A DNA stretch of 64,000 bases from Helicobacter anseris. Its GTDB lineage: Bacteria; Campylobacterota; Campylobacteria; Campylobacterales; Helicobacteraceae. Shown piece by piece: positions 17,746 through 26,576 of this stretch. Each line of letters begins with the position of its first letter. The first letter of the stretch is position 1. The notes under the pieces were generated by a model. The model made no database searches. It was given only the letters and a program-made list of their open reading frames with translations, and was not told the origin of the DNA. The stretch lies in NCBI GenBank assembly GCA_004368235.1, contig JXTW01000001.1, forward strand, positions 78,271-142,270. Direction: 5' to 3'. The position numbers were made by a program, and so were the translations under genes.

Positions 17746-18993
17746 ATGGATTTTAAAAATTTAGCTAAACAATATGGTACGCCTCTTTATGCTTATGACT
17801 TTGAAAAGATTAAGAGTAATTTTTTAGCCTATAAAAAAGTGTTTCAGGCTAGAAAATCACTCATCTGTTATGCACTCAAAGCAAACTCAAATCTATCTAT
17901 ACTCGCTCAAATAGCAGCTTTAGAAGGTGGAGCAGATTGTGTATCTATTGGTGAAGTAAGACGCGCGATTAAAGCAGGTATCAAACCTTATAAAATTATT
18001 TTTAGTGGGGTTGGGAAAAGAGATGATGAAATTAAAGAAGCGCTAGATTCTGAAATATTGTTCTTAAATGTAGAGAGCAATGATGAACTATTAAGAATTG
18101 AAGCGATTGCTAAAAAATATAATAAAAATGCAAGAATCTCTATTAGGGTTAATCCGGATATAGATCCTAAGACTCATCCCTATATCTCTACAGGACTTAG
18201 CGAAAATAAATTTGGTATAGAGATAGAAGAAGCAAAAAAACTTTATATTTATGCACACAAGTCAAATTTTCTCTCTCCTATTGGGATTCATTTTCATATA
18301 GGCTCTCAACTTACAGAGCTAGAGCCTATATTACAATCAGCACAAAAAATTGCCAGTTTTACAAAAAGCCTTATAGCACTAGGAATTAATATTAAATTTT
18401 TTGATGTTGGTGGAGGCATAGGCATTTGCTACAAAGATGAGAATACAATCTCTCTTTATGATTATGCACAAGGCATTTTAGCTGCTATCAAAGGATTGGA
18501 TGTTACTATTATCTGTGAGCCTGGTCGCAGTATTGTAGGAGAATCTGGCTATCTTATCACCAAAGTTATTTCTCAAAAGCAGCATAAAAATAAGCATTTT
18601 GTAATCATAGATGGTGCTATGAACGATTTATTGCGCCCCAGTCTTTATGATGCCTATCACCGACCAAATCACCTCTCACAAAAATGTCAAAAAAACACTA
18701 ATGATTCAAAACTCGTAGATATAGTAGGTCCTATTTGTGAATCTGGTGACTTTTTAGCAAAAAATATACTACTTAATAATGTAGAAAATGGCGATTTAAT
18801 TGTATTTGAAAATGCTGGTGCTTATGGTTATTCTATGTCAAGTAATTATAATACTAGAACTAGAGCTTGTGAGATTGGAATTATTCACAATAAAGCCCAT
18901 ATTATAAAGCCACGAGAAGAATTAGATCAATTATTTGAGAATGAGCTAGAAGGACTTGCCATATTTGAGGATATATTAAACTCAAGAGGATAA
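17746..18993 (+). CDS. lysA: diaminopimelate decarboxylase
   Basis: LysA is a PLP enzyme converting meso-diaminopimelate to lysine. The PLP lysine is in ICYALKANSNLS near residue 47. Other landmarks are GIHFHIGSQL, FDVGGGIGICY (glycine-rich phosphate loop), IICEPGRSIVGESG, GPICESGDFLA with the active-site Cys at the dimer interface, and ENAGAYGYSMSSNYNTR at the end. Length 415 is normal. pheA follows after three bases, then the DUF2156 gene, an order I recall for H. pylori HP0290-HP0292. Confidence 0.95.
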   Translation: MDFKNLAKQYGTPLYAYDFEKIKSNFLAYKKVFQARKSLICYALKANSNLSILAQIAALEGGADCVSIGEVRRAIKAGIKPYKIIFSGVGKRDDEIKEALDSEILFLNVESNDELLRIEAIAKKYNKNARISIRVNPDIDPKTHPYISTGLSENKFGIEIEEAKKLYIYAHKSNFLSPIGIHFHIGSQLTELEPILQSAQKIASFTKSLIALGINIKFFDVGGGIGICYKDENTISLYDYAQGILAAIKGLDVTIICEPGRSIVGESGYLITKVISQKQHKNKHFVIIDGAMNDLLRPSLYDAYHRPNHLSQKCQKNTNDSKLVDIVGPICESGDFLAKNILLNNVENGDLIVFENAGAYGYSMSSNYNTRTRACEIGIIHNKAHIIKPREELDQLFENELEGLAIFEDILNSRG

Positions 18994-18996
18994 ATA

Positions 18997-20070
18997 ATGC
19001 CAAAAGATAATATCCAGAATCTAAGAGATCAAATTGATAAAGTAGATGATCAGCTCTTAAAATTATTAGATACTCGTATGGAGTATGTAAAAAAAATTGG
19101 CTTCCAAAAAATCAAAAATAATGCCAATATCTATTGTCCAGACAGAGAAAAAGAAATCTTAAATCGCTTAAAAAAAAATAAAACCCTTCATCTAGATTCT
19201 AAGGCTATTAAGGCTATATTTTTAGAGATATTTGCAATTTCAAGAAATTTAGAAAAAAAAGAAAAAGTAGCTTTTCTAGGTCCTATTGGTAGCTATACCC
19301 ATCAAGCAGCAGAAGAAAGATTTGGTGCAATGAGTGAATATATGTCTATGCATAATATTTCTGCTGTTTTTAGCGCTATCAAATCAGGTAGAGCCAAATA
19401 TGGTGTGATACCACTAGAAAATAATAATGGAATTATTGGGGAAAGTCTTGATTGCCTTATACAAAGTGATCTCAAAATTATCTCTGAAATTGTCTTGCCT
19501 ATTCATCATTGTTTTGCCAGCATAGAAGAGGGCATAAGAAATATCAAAACGATTTACTCTAAAGATATTGCTTTTAATCAATGTAATACCTTTTTGCAAT
19601 CTCATGAGCTTAAAAATATTACATGGATTCCTGTTGATTGTGCTGCTAAGGCTGCCAATTTTGCAACAAAAGAGAAAAATAGCGCTGCTATTTGCTCTAA
19701 GATTGCCGCAAAACTTTATAATATCCCTATTATGTTTGAAAATATCGAAGATAAAGATAATAATAAAGCTCGCTTTATTATTATTAGCGACTTTTATAAT
19801 GCCCCTAGTCAGCAAGATAAAACATCCATCTTTGCTACACTAAAAGATAAATCTGGGGCGCTTTTAGAACTACTTAAAGATTTTCAAGATTATGGGATTA
19901 ATCTTAGCAGAATTGATTCTCATACTATTAAAAGCAAAAATAATTTTAGCTTTGGTTTTTATATCGATTTTTTTGGACATAAAGATGATGAAAACATAGC
20001 CAAGCTTTTTGCCAAACGATCAAGCCAATTAAAATGGTTGGGTAGCTATGCTTGTGATCAATCATCTTGA
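18997..20070 (+). CDS. pheA: chorismate mutase / prephenate dehydratase (P-protein)
   Basis: This is a fused enzyme of the phenylalanine branch. Domains: AroQ-type chorismate mutase at 1-90 (LRDQIDKVDDQLLKLLDTRM), prephenate dehydratase at about 90-270 (VAFLGPIGSYTHQAAEERFG, YGVIPLENNNGIIGES), and an ACT domain at 275-355 (LKDKSGALLELLKDFQDYGI, then SRIDSHTIK). In the dehydratase the highly conserved TRF motif reads ARF (NNKARFIII), and the QCS triplet of E. coli reads QCN. The threonine of TRF is reported as important for catalysis in E. coli PheA, so dehydratase activity may be reduced. Chorismate mutase looks intact. It is immediately downstream of lysA. Confidence 0.9.
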   Translation: MPKDNIQNLRDQIDKVDDQLLKLLDTRMEYVKKIGFQKIKNNANIYCPDREKEILNRLKKNKTLHLDSKAIKAIFLEIFAISRNLEKKEKVAFLGPIGSYTHQAAEERFGAMSEYMSMHNISAVFSAIKSGRAKYGVIPLENNNGIIGESLDCLIQSDLKIISEIVLPIHHCFASIEEGIRNIKTIYSKDIAFNQCNTFLQSHELKNITWIPVDCAAKAANFATKEKNSAAICSKIAAKLYNIPIMFENIEDKDNNKARFIIISDFYNAPSQQDKTSIFATLKDKSGALLELLKDFQDYGINLSRIDSHTIKSKNNFSFGFYIDFFGHKDDENIAKLFAKRSSQLKWLGSYACDQSS

Positions 20071-20090
20071 CTTTAAAATTGGAAATTAAA

Positions 20091-20993
20091 ATGGAACATA
20101 TCGTTTTTAAAAATATCACTCTTGAAGATAAAAAAATTTTTGAAACCTATCTTTTGCAAGATCAATATCAGATATCAGACATTAACTTTGGTAATCTTTA
20201 TCTCTGGCATAAAGCCCGTGAAATAAGTTATGCCATTATATCAGACTGCCTTGTGATACAAACTATCTATGAAAATCAAAAACCATTTTATTTTTTCCCA
20301 ATTGGCAGAGGTGATAAGTTAGCAGCGATAAAAGAATTATTTAATTTTATGCAAAACAAAGGGGAGATTTTGGAATTTCACTCTTTAGAGTTAGAGAATT
20401 TAGATTTTTTAAAGCTACATTTTCAATTAGAATCTTTTCTAAATCGTGATAGAAGTGATTATGTTTATAGCATACCTGAACTTATAAATCTCTCCGGACG
20501 CAAATATCATAAGAAAAAAAATCATCTTAATAAATTTTTACAGACTTACCCAAATTTTATTTATGAAAAAATCACCGCACAAAATACTAATGAGTTAAAT
20601 CAAACCTATCAGCAATGGTTTAAAGCCACACCAAATCCAAGCGATGGCTTAAAAAATGAGTTTATTGGTATTCAAAATGCACTAAATCACTGGGATGAGC
20701 TAGATTTTATTGGAGGGATGATACGCATTGATGGGAGAATCATTGCTTTTAGTTTTGGTGAAGTAATCAATGAAAAAATGGTTGTTATCCATATTGAAAA
20801 AGCCGATTCTGCTATTCATGGTGCTTATCAAATTATAAATCAACAACTACTAAGCAATCATTTCAGTCAGTATGAATATGCTAATCGTGAAGAAGATTTA
20901 GGAATTGAAGGATTAAGAAAAGCTAAAATGAGCTATAACCCTATTTTTCTAGTTGATAAGTATGAAGCAAAAATCCTAAGCATAAAATCTTAG
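20091..20993 (+). CDS. DUF2156 (phosphatidylglycerol lysyltransferase C-terminal-like) protein
   Basis: A roughly 300-residue GNAT-fold protein. Markers are SGRKYHKKKNHLNKFLQTYP, FKATPNPSDGLKNEF, and IGGMIRIDGRIIAFSFGEVI, which resemble the paired acetyltransferase-like domains of MprF C-terminal proteins, but there are no membrane helices for lipid flipping. The aminoacyl acceptor, if any, is unknown. ATG at 20091 with GGAAAT upstream is chosen over an earlier TTG at 20067 that overlaps pheA. The same lysA-pheA-DUF2156 order occurs in related genomes by memory. Confidence 0.75.
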   Translation: MEHIVFKNITLEDKKIFETYLLQDQYQISDINFGNLYLWHKAREISYAIISDCLVIQTIYENQKPFYFFPIGRGDKLAAIKELFNFMQNKGEILEFHSLELENLDFLKLHFQLESFLNRDRSDYVYSIPELINLSGRKYHKKKNHLNKFLQTYPNFIYEKITAQNTNELNQTYQQWFKATPNPSDGLKNEFIGIQNALNHWDELDFIGGMIRIDGRIIAFSFGEVINEKMVVIHIEKADSAIHGAYQIINQQLLSNHFSQYEYANREEDLGIEGLRKAKMSYNPIFLVDKYEAKILSIKS

Positions 20994-21000
20994 GATTTTT
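20971..21000 (+). terminator. rho-independent terminator of the lysA-pheA-DUF2156 operon
   Basis: AAATCCTAAG and CTTAGGATTT form a 10-bp perfect stem with an 8-base loop, followed by T residues. It overlaps the last codons of the DUF2156 gene and separates it from the convergent gluconate dehydrogenase genes; the AT-rich symmetric ends could let it serve both strands. Confidence 0.8.
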
Positions 21001-21005
21001 ACAAA

Positions 21006-22721
21006 TTAGCTTAATTTTTGCCCCTTATGATATTTAAGTACACCTTCAGCACAGCGATAGGCTAATGCACCAACAGTATCTGTAGGATTATATCCACTAT
21101 TGTGCTGGAAATTTCCCGCTCCTACGACAAATAGATTCTCACAATCCCAATGTTGTAAATAAGTATTAACTACGCTGATTTTAGGATCACTGCCCATTGT
21201 TGTACCACCTGTATTATGTGATGTTTGATAAGGTACAACACTATAATCTGTAATATAAGCTTCCTTTTTTATACTTTTTACGCCCTTAAGTTTTTTAGCA
21301 ATCTCTGCAGTTTTATCAATAAAATAGCGATGCAATGCTCTATCTTGGGATGTAAAATTATAAGTCATCCTTAAAAGTGGTAAACCAAAAGCATCTTTAT
21401 AAGTAGGATCTAAATCTAAATAATTATACTTATAAGGTAGGCTAGCCCCCTGTGCACCCACATAAATAGAACGCGTAAAATTGTAATTTACAGCCTTTTT
21501 ATATTCTAGCCCAAAGCTAGGGGTCCCCTCTGGTACAGGGCGATACTGCACTGGACGATTACCAGATTGTACACAATAAAGTCCTGCGCCATGTAAAAAA
21601 TCAAGCTTACTATGATCAAAATTATCTCCATTAAAGTCATCACTAGCCACACCTAATGCTCCAGCACCCATAAATGTATCAAACTGCTCATCAAAAAAAG
21701 CTTCACAACCTGCATTGATCTGATAGCAATAATTTTTACCCAAAGTACCATTACCAGTTTTTGGATCATACATTTGACCTATTTGACTTACCATCAAAAT
21801 CTTGGCATTATTTAATACAAAGCTACTTAAAACCACAATATCGGCTGGCTGGAAATAAGTTTGCATTGTTTTTAAATCTACAAACTCTACACCTACTGCC
21901 TTATCACCTTTTTTAACTACTTTAGTCACATTTGCAAAGGTCCGTATGCTATAACGACCTGTATTCATTGCCACTGGAATAGTTGTAGATATAGGGCTTG
22001 CCTTAGCATTGTATTCACAAGCAAAACGTTCGCAAAATGCACAATACTGGCAAGGATTTAATACTGCGGAATCTGGATTTGTATAGCTAGTGCTAGAATT
22101 TGCTGCGGGCATACGATAGGTGTGTAAACCACAAAGTTTAGCTGCCTCATCAAAGTATTTTAAAATCTTTGTATTCTCAAGAGGCTTTTGAGGATAAGGG
22201 CTACTCCTAAAGGTGCCGAGCTCTTTCTCTAGCGGATTTGACTGACCAGCTATTCCGCAAAGCTTTTCAAATCTATCATAATAAGGCTCCATCTCTTGAT
22301 AACTAATGCCCCAATCCTCTAGTAAATATTCATCTCCAAGCTTATTACCATACCTCTTCTTACTATGAGTTTTAATCTTAAAATCATAAGGCATAAATCT
22401 AAAAGTCCATCCATTCCAATGCACTCCTGCACCACCAACTCCATTACCTAATAAAAAAGACCCCATCTTACGATAAGGAAGTGCTCTCTGTTCTAAGGTA
22501 TTTCTTACTGTGACAGTATCCTTAGATAGATCTTGCATTAAACCATAGTTTACTCCATAACGCCACTCATCATGCAAATGTTGAAAGTTCTCTATCCCTT
22601 GCATACCTCCTCGTTCCAAACTCAATACTTCCAAACCATTTTTTACTGCCTCAAGTGCCACTATACTACCTGCCCAACCAGCCCCTACTGTCAAAACATC
22701 TACTTTTTTTAACACTTTCAT
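21006..22721 (-). CDS. GMC-type flavoprotein subunit of gluconate 2-dehydrogenase
   Basis: This 571-residue FAD enzyme would oxidise gluconate (to 2-ketogluconate) or a related sugar acid in the periplasm. The N-terminal FAD site is VDVLTVGAGWAGSIVALEA; GNGVGGAGVHWNGWTFR is the next GMC motif; the C-terminal catalytic region has TSHNTGGTTMGSD and GAGNFQHNSGYNPTDT. A Cys cluster (NPCQYCAFCERFACEY) is typical of this group. It has no signal peptide of its own, and probably rides out with the Tat-signal-bearing small subunit encoded just upstream. No cytochrome c subunit gene is nearby. Confidence 0.85.
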   Translation of the reverse strand: MKVLKKVDVLTVGAGWAGSIVALEAVKNGLEVLSLERGGMQGIENFQHLHDEWRYGVNYGLMQDLSKDTVTVRNTLEQRALPYRKMGSFLLGNGVGGAGVHWNGWTFRFMPYDFKIKTHSKKRYGNKLGDEYLLEDWGISYQEMEPYYDRFEKLCGIAGQSNPLEKELGTFRSSPYPQKPLENTKILKYFDEAAKLCGLHTYRMPAANSSTSYTNPDSAVLNPCQYCAFCERFACEYNAKASPISTTIPVAMNTGRYSIRTFANVTKVVKKGDKAVGVEFVDLKTMQTYFQPADIVVLSSFVLNNAKILMVSQIGQMYDPKTGNGTLGKNYCYQINAGCEAFFDEQFDTFMGAGALGVASDDFNGDNFDHSKLDFLHGAGLYCVQSGNRPVQYRPVPEGTPSFGLEYKKAVNYNFTRSIYVGAQGASLPYKYNYLDLDPTYKDAFGLPLLRMTYNFTSQDRALHRYFIDKTAEIAKKLKGVKSIKKEAYITDYSVVPYQTSHNTGGTTMGSDPKISVVNTYLQHWDCENLFVVGAGNFQHNSGYNPTDTVGALAYRCAEGVLKYHKGQKLS

Positions 22722-22732
22722 TACAAAACTCC

Positions 22733-23449
22733 TTACATATCTGAAATACCCATGGGCTCAATAGGCTTATATTTGTCTCTTGTAATATATTCTGCATAAC
22801 TCATCTGTGCACCGGGGAATCCAGCTAAACGCCAAGCTATTTTGTTTTCATTACCCTGATAGATAGGATCGCTAAAAACACCTGCCATTGTCATCTCAAA
22901 AAGTAAGCTAAAAAATAAAGCTGATCCCAAACCATCTATTTGTATTTTGTCTTGCTCACAACTCTTTAAAATCTCATCTTGCTGCCCATCACTAAGATTA
23001 TAAAAACTTTTATGATAAAGCTTTTGTGCATTTTGCTCCAAGCCTTCTAAACCCAAAAGCATCATATCTCTACGATTTAAAGGAGACTGCAATCCTTGCT
23101 GTGGTGTACCCTCAAAAAATGGACCCTGCATATAAAGCGTAGCATTAAAACCATATCCTGAAGCTAGTTGATTATCAATAAAATAAGGAACACCCAACTC
23201 TTTGGCTCCTGGTGTAGAATCCTTTGGCCAGATTCTCTGACAAGCTGAACTCAAGTTTTCAAAATCAATATCTTTTTGGAAAAACATTCTACCCCGTAAT
23301 TTTGAGCTAGATGTAAAATTATGAGTCTGTGGCATATTCATATCTGATTTCATATCTTCTTTAGCTGCCAGAGGTGAACTAAACGCTCCTGCCACTGCTC
23401 CACTGGCTAAAGCTGATAACTTAAAAAAGTTACGTCTATCAATAATCAT
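22733..23449 (-). CDS. gluconate 2-dehydrogenase gamma (small) subunit, Tat-exported
   Basis: A 238-residue partner of the flavoprotein. The N-terminus has a twin-arginine signal (DRRNFFKLSALASGAVAGAF) followed by an Ala-x-Ala type cleavage region (LAAKE). The mature part resembles the gluconate dehydrogenase subunit 3 family, with AYKLW-like LYHKSFYNLSDGQQDEILK. It probably carries the cofactor-loaded flavoprotein through the Tat system. It lies eleven bases upstream of the flavoprotein gene, as in the two-gene locus known from Campylobacter jejuni. Confidence 0.85.
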   Translation of the reverse strand: MIIDRRNFFKLSALASGAVAGAFSSPLAAKEDMKSDMNMPQTHNFTSSSKLRGRMFFQKDIDFENLSSACQRIWPKDSTPGAKELGVPYFIDNQLASGYGFNATLYMQGPFFEGTPQQGLQSPLNRRDMMLLGLEGLEQNAQKLYHKSFYNLSDGQQDEILKSCEQDKIQIDGLGSALFFSLLFEMTMAGVFSDPIYQGNENKIAWRLAGFPGAQMSYAEYITRDKYKPIEPMGISDM

Positions 23450-23609
23450 AAAATCTCCTTATAGATAAATTAAAAATTAACCTAAAACTTTAAAAGTTAA
23501 AATAATAATATAAGAAAATATAAATAAAAAGTCAAGAAAATAAGAATTTATATGATAAATTGTTAAGATAGACTTAAAAAGTATAAATATTATGAATAAC
23601 TAGAAGAAG

Positions 23610-23686
23610 TGGTACGCCCGGCAGGATTCGAACCTGCGACCTACGGCTTAGAAGGCTGTTGCTCTATCCAGCTGAGCTACGAGCGC
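23610..23686 (-). tRNA. tRNA-Arg(TCT)
   Basis: Cloverleaf on the complementary strand: acceptor GCGCTCG, D-stem GCTC/GAGC, anticodon loop CTTCTAA, T-loop TTCGAAT, CCA encoded. The anticodon stem ACAGC/GCCGT has one A-C mismatch at 29:41, which is unusual but tolerated in some tRNAs. It is the last gene of a four-tRNA operon. Confidence 0.95.
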
Positions 23687-23712
23687 GAATGAACCAGACA
23701 AATGAGAGCAGG

Positions 23713-23789
23713 TGGTACGCCCGAAGGGAGTCGAACCCCTAACCCCCAGATCCGAAGTCTGGTGCTCTATCCAATTGAGCTACGAACGC
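23713..23789 (-). tRNA. tRNA-Arg(TCG)
   Basis: Complementary-strand cloverleaf with acceptor GCGTTCG, anticodon stem CCAGA/TCTGG and loop CTTCGGA giving anticodon TCG (reads CGA), T-loop TTCGACT, CCA encoded. It is third in the operon and closely resembles the neighbouring tRNA-Arg in acceptor and D-arm. Confidence 0.95.
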
Positions 23790-23830
23790 AAGTTATTATT
23801 GTATAAATATTTTTATGTATTCATTTGTAA

Positions 23831-23907
23831 TGGGGTGGGTGATGGGGCTCGAACCCACGACCCTCAGAGCCACAACCTGATGCTCTAACCAACTGAGCTA
23901 CACCCAC
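23831..23907 (-). tRNA. tRNA-His(GTG)
   Basis: Acceptor GTGGGTG/CACCCAC with C73 and encoded CCA; anticodon loop TTGTGGC gives GTG. The base at 23908 provides the G-1 that pairs with C73, the histidine identity element. As a GUN-anticodon tRNA it is a queuosine substrate; queF and queH of that pathway are in this window. Confidence 0.96.
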
Positions 23908-23930
23908 CATAGGCAATAATAACTAGACAA

Positions 23931-24008
23931 TGGTCGGGGCGAAAGGATTCGAACCTTCGACCCCTTGGTCCCAAACCAAGTGCGCTAACCAGACTGCGCT
24001 ACGCCCCG
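23931..24008 (-). tRNA. tRNA-Pro(TGG)
   Basis: Acceptor CGGGGCG/CGCCCCG, anticodon stem CTTGG/CCAAG, loop TTTGGGA giving anticodon TGG, T-loop TTCGAAT, CCA encoded. It is first in the operon, next to the promoter. Confidence 0.96.
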
Positions 24009-24031
24009 AAACCTAAAAGTCTTGAGGGTCG

Positions 24032-24061
24032 ATTATACTTAAAAATGAACCTTGTTGTCAA
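24032..24061 (-). promoter_or_regulatory. consensus sigma-70-type promoter of the tRNA operon
   Basis: Read leftward: TTGACA, 18-base spacer, TATAAT, both hexamers perfect. Transcription would start about 15 bases before tRNA-Pro and continue through His, Arg(TCG) and Arg(TCT). A full -35 hexamer is uncommon in this phylum and fits a strong stable-RNA promoter. Confidence 0.9.
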
Positions 24062-24101
24062 GAAAATATGATTGGTAAATCCATATTCTTTTAGAGTATT
24101 T

Positions 24102-24662
24102 CTAGCGTAAAATTTTCAATGCCTCTTTAATAATATCTTGAGTATTTGTAGCCTTAATATCTTTAAATACTTTATCAATACTATTAGCTTTAAATCCAAG
24201 AGATTCTAATGCCATTCTGGCTTCTTGATATACAGAATCTAAAATATTTGATCTAGGAAGTAAATCCACATAAAAACCACTCAAATCTACCATAATCTTG
24301 CCAGCACCTTTAGCACCGATGCCCGGTACTCTCTGCAGTGCAACTACATCTTTTCTCTTAATAATCTCTAAAATCTCGGTTGTTTCATAAGTAGAGAGAA
24401 TTGCTAAGGCTACTTTTGGACCAACACCATTAATTTTAATCAAGCGATCAAACATACCCTTTTCCATCTCATCATAAAAGCCAAATAAAAGATGCGCATC
24501 CTCGCGGATAATTTGTGTAATATATAAAAAAACCTCATTCTCTTTAGCTAAATGAGATGAACATTGTACAGAGATAGCTATATCATAAACTATCCCTCCG
24601 ACTTTAAGTAAAACTCTGGCTGGTTCAAGCCGATAAATCTCTCCACTTAGTCCAAAAATCAT
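24102..24662 (-). CDS. ruvA: Holliday junction branch migration protein RuvA
   Basis: RuvA binds the four-way junction and loads RuvB. The N-terminal OB fold begins MIFGLSGEIYRLEPARVLL, two helix-hairpin-helix motifs follow (INGVGPKVALAIL and VPGIGAKGAGKIM), and the C-terminal domain III that contacts RuvB is at 140-186. Length 186 is typical for Helicobacter. It is downstream of the DUF342 gene by twelve bases, the gene order of H. pylori HP0883-HP0884. Confidence 0.95.
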   Translation of the reverse strand: MIFGLSGEIYRLEPARVLLKVGGIVYDIAISVQCSSHLAKENEVFLYITQIIREDAHLLFGFYDEMEKGMFDRLIKINGVGPKVALAILSTYETTEILEIIKRKDVVALQRVPGIGAKGAGKIMVDLSGFYVDLLPRSNILDSVYQEARMALESLGFKANSIDKVFKDIKATNTQDIIKEALKILR

Positions 24663-24674
24663 TCTAAAACTCCA

Positions 24675-26477
24675 TTATATACCCACAAACTCTTCAGTTT
24701 CAGAATCAATCCTATACCCACCTTTAAAATCCTTATCTACATTTAAGCTTTTTACCTGTTTTTTAGGAAACTCTCTTTGATAGATAAGCTTAGTATCTTC
24801 ACCCCATGATTTATCACAATAAATTTGAGCATTTAAAATCTCCTCATCGATCTGTACAAGATTATTAACAGTCTTTTCAATAAATTGCTGATAATCAAAC
24901 AATTCTTGTCTAAACATACGCAAATCTTTTATCATCGTATGATGTCTTCCATATGCTTCAGCAATATCTTTATTCTGCATCATTTGCTCACGTATCACTT
25001 CCTGCGCACCTTCAATCTGCTCTATTAATGGCTTACTCTTTTTAACAGAAGCCAAAATCTTATGATACTTACTATATACTTCTTTAGCACTATTAATCAA
25101 AAAATTCTTTTTCTTTACCAAAACATCAATTAATTCTTTTGTCTTATGATAAGCCAAAGAAGAAATAGTAATAATATTATTTTCTCCCTCGATACTTCCA
25201 ACATGTAAACGATAACTAATAGTTACTTTATTATTACTTGCAATTTTTTTAATATTTGCTTCTTTAGATAAGACTTCTCCTTCTTGGCACAAATCAAGAT
25301 GAATACTCTCTGACTGCACAAATCCCTGATCTAGAGTCTCAATCATCGCCTCATCAGCAATAAGATTACCGCGATGAGTTGTAATCTTTGCACGATTAGC
25401 AATAATCTCTGACTGCTCATGTGTAGTACCTTCAATCTCAATTTCATTTGCTTGAATTCTTGCATTCTTAGCCACATTGCCGATAATCTTTATATTAGCA
25501 GCCTCTAAAACTACCCCCTCTCCTATCGCGTCTTGAGAATTATTAGAAGCCTTAATTGTAAGAGTTAGATTCTTCCCCATACCGCCTAATAAGGGTGGTG
25601 TAGAACTTGCGTTAATATGGTTAAACTCATTTTGACGATAAAAGTCAATTTCATTTCCCCTCAATCGTACATAAGAATCAATCAATGATCTAAAAACAAC
25701 ACGCTCATCTTCCTCTATTTGTTCCACCTCATCACTATTAAACTTTGGAAAACTATTAGTATGCATCAAATCAATATGCGTAGCTAAGATAAACTCTCCA
25801 TACAAATTTCGCCCACTAGATGATGGCTTTGCCTTATAAAACGCCACTATATTCTCGCCCTTATTAACAGCAAAATAAGCTTCTTTATAATCTCTATATC
25901 TTTCCTCACAAGGAATCAAAAACTCGCTATAAGCTTCACGATGAGGGGAGTATGTAACAGATTCCATAAGATCAATTTCACAAGGAGGAAAAATTTGGTT
26001 TTGTATTAGTGTTTGTACTTGGGATTTTAATCGTTGTTTAATATCTTTCATTCTACGAATAATAATGCCCTCAAAAGCCATTTGCGCTTCAATCTCTCTC
26101 ATCATCTCTTCATAAAATATATCTTCATCTAATAATCCTATCCCCTCACTAAAGCGCAAACGCATCTTATCACCAAAAGGAGAAATTCTAAGCGAGATCA
26201 AAGGTTTAGATTCTATTGGTTTAATGCGTATATCATAGCGTTGTTTAATTTTAAAGTTATCTGTGTTAAAAAGCTCTTCATCTTCAAGTTGTTGCATTTC
26301 TTCTTTTGTAACAACCTGAAAACCATTTTTATCGTTTCTATCAAGCAAGACTCCCACAGCCAAAAGCTCAAATCCTACATACTGCGGATCCACCTTAAAG
26401 GCATCAGCAACCTTTGCCAACTCTATTTGAATATCACTACATTGTTTAACTAACTGCTGGGGGAATTTCAAGTACAC
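24675..26477 (-). CDS. DUF342/FapA-domain polymer-binding-like protein
   Basis: A 600-residue cytoplasmic protein. The central part (about 330-430) is a run of right-handed beta-helix-like repeats (LEAANIKIIGNVAKNARIQA, then EIEIEGTTHEQSEI), the hallmark of FapA/DUF342 proteins, and the C-terminal part (about 460-570) is predicted coiled coil. FapA-type proteins are linked to flagellar assembly or polar localisation in other bacteria; a direct role here is inferred only. It sits between ruvA and the divergent murJ, as in H. pylori. Confidence 0.75.
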   Translation of the reverse strand: MYLKFPQQLVKQCSDIQIELAKVADAFKVDPQYVGFELLAVGVLLDRNDKNGFQVVTKEEMQQLEDEELFNTDNFKIKQRYDIRIKPIESKPLISLRISPFGDKMRLRFSEGIGLLDEDIFYEEMMREIEAQMAFEGIIIRRMKDIKQRLKSQVQTLIQNQIFPPCEIDLMESVTYSPHREAYSEFLIPCEERYRDYKEAYFAVNKGENIVAFYKAKPSSSGRNLYGEFILATHIDLMHTNSFPKFNSDEVEQIEEDERVVFRSLIDSYVRLRGNEIDFYRQNEFNHINASSTPPLLGGMGKNLTLTIKASNNSQDAIGEGVVLEAANIKIIGNVAKNARIQANEIEIEGTTHEQSEIIANRAKITTHRGNLIADEAMIETLDQGFVQSESIHLDLCQEGEVLSKEANIKKIASNNKVTISYRLHVGSIEGENNIITISSLAYHKTKELIDVLVKKKNFLINSAKEVYSKYHKILASVKKSKPLIEQIEGAQEVIREQMMQNKDIAEAYGRHHTMIKDLRMFRQELFDYQQFIEKTVNNLVQIDEEILNAQIYCDKSWGEDTKLIYQREFPKKQVKSLNVDKDFKGGYRIDSETEEFVGI

Positions 26478-26576
26478 TCCTTTGTCTTAAAGCAAATCCA
26501 AATTTTACGATATTATATTTCATATTATACTAACAAACTAAAAAATGGGTGCCTATTGACACTTTAAGGGGGTTTT

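Noticed and set aside
23540-23609. Terminator after tRNA-Arg(TCT)
   Set aside because: Only AT-rich DNA with a weak TTAAG/CTTAA match; not enough for a call.
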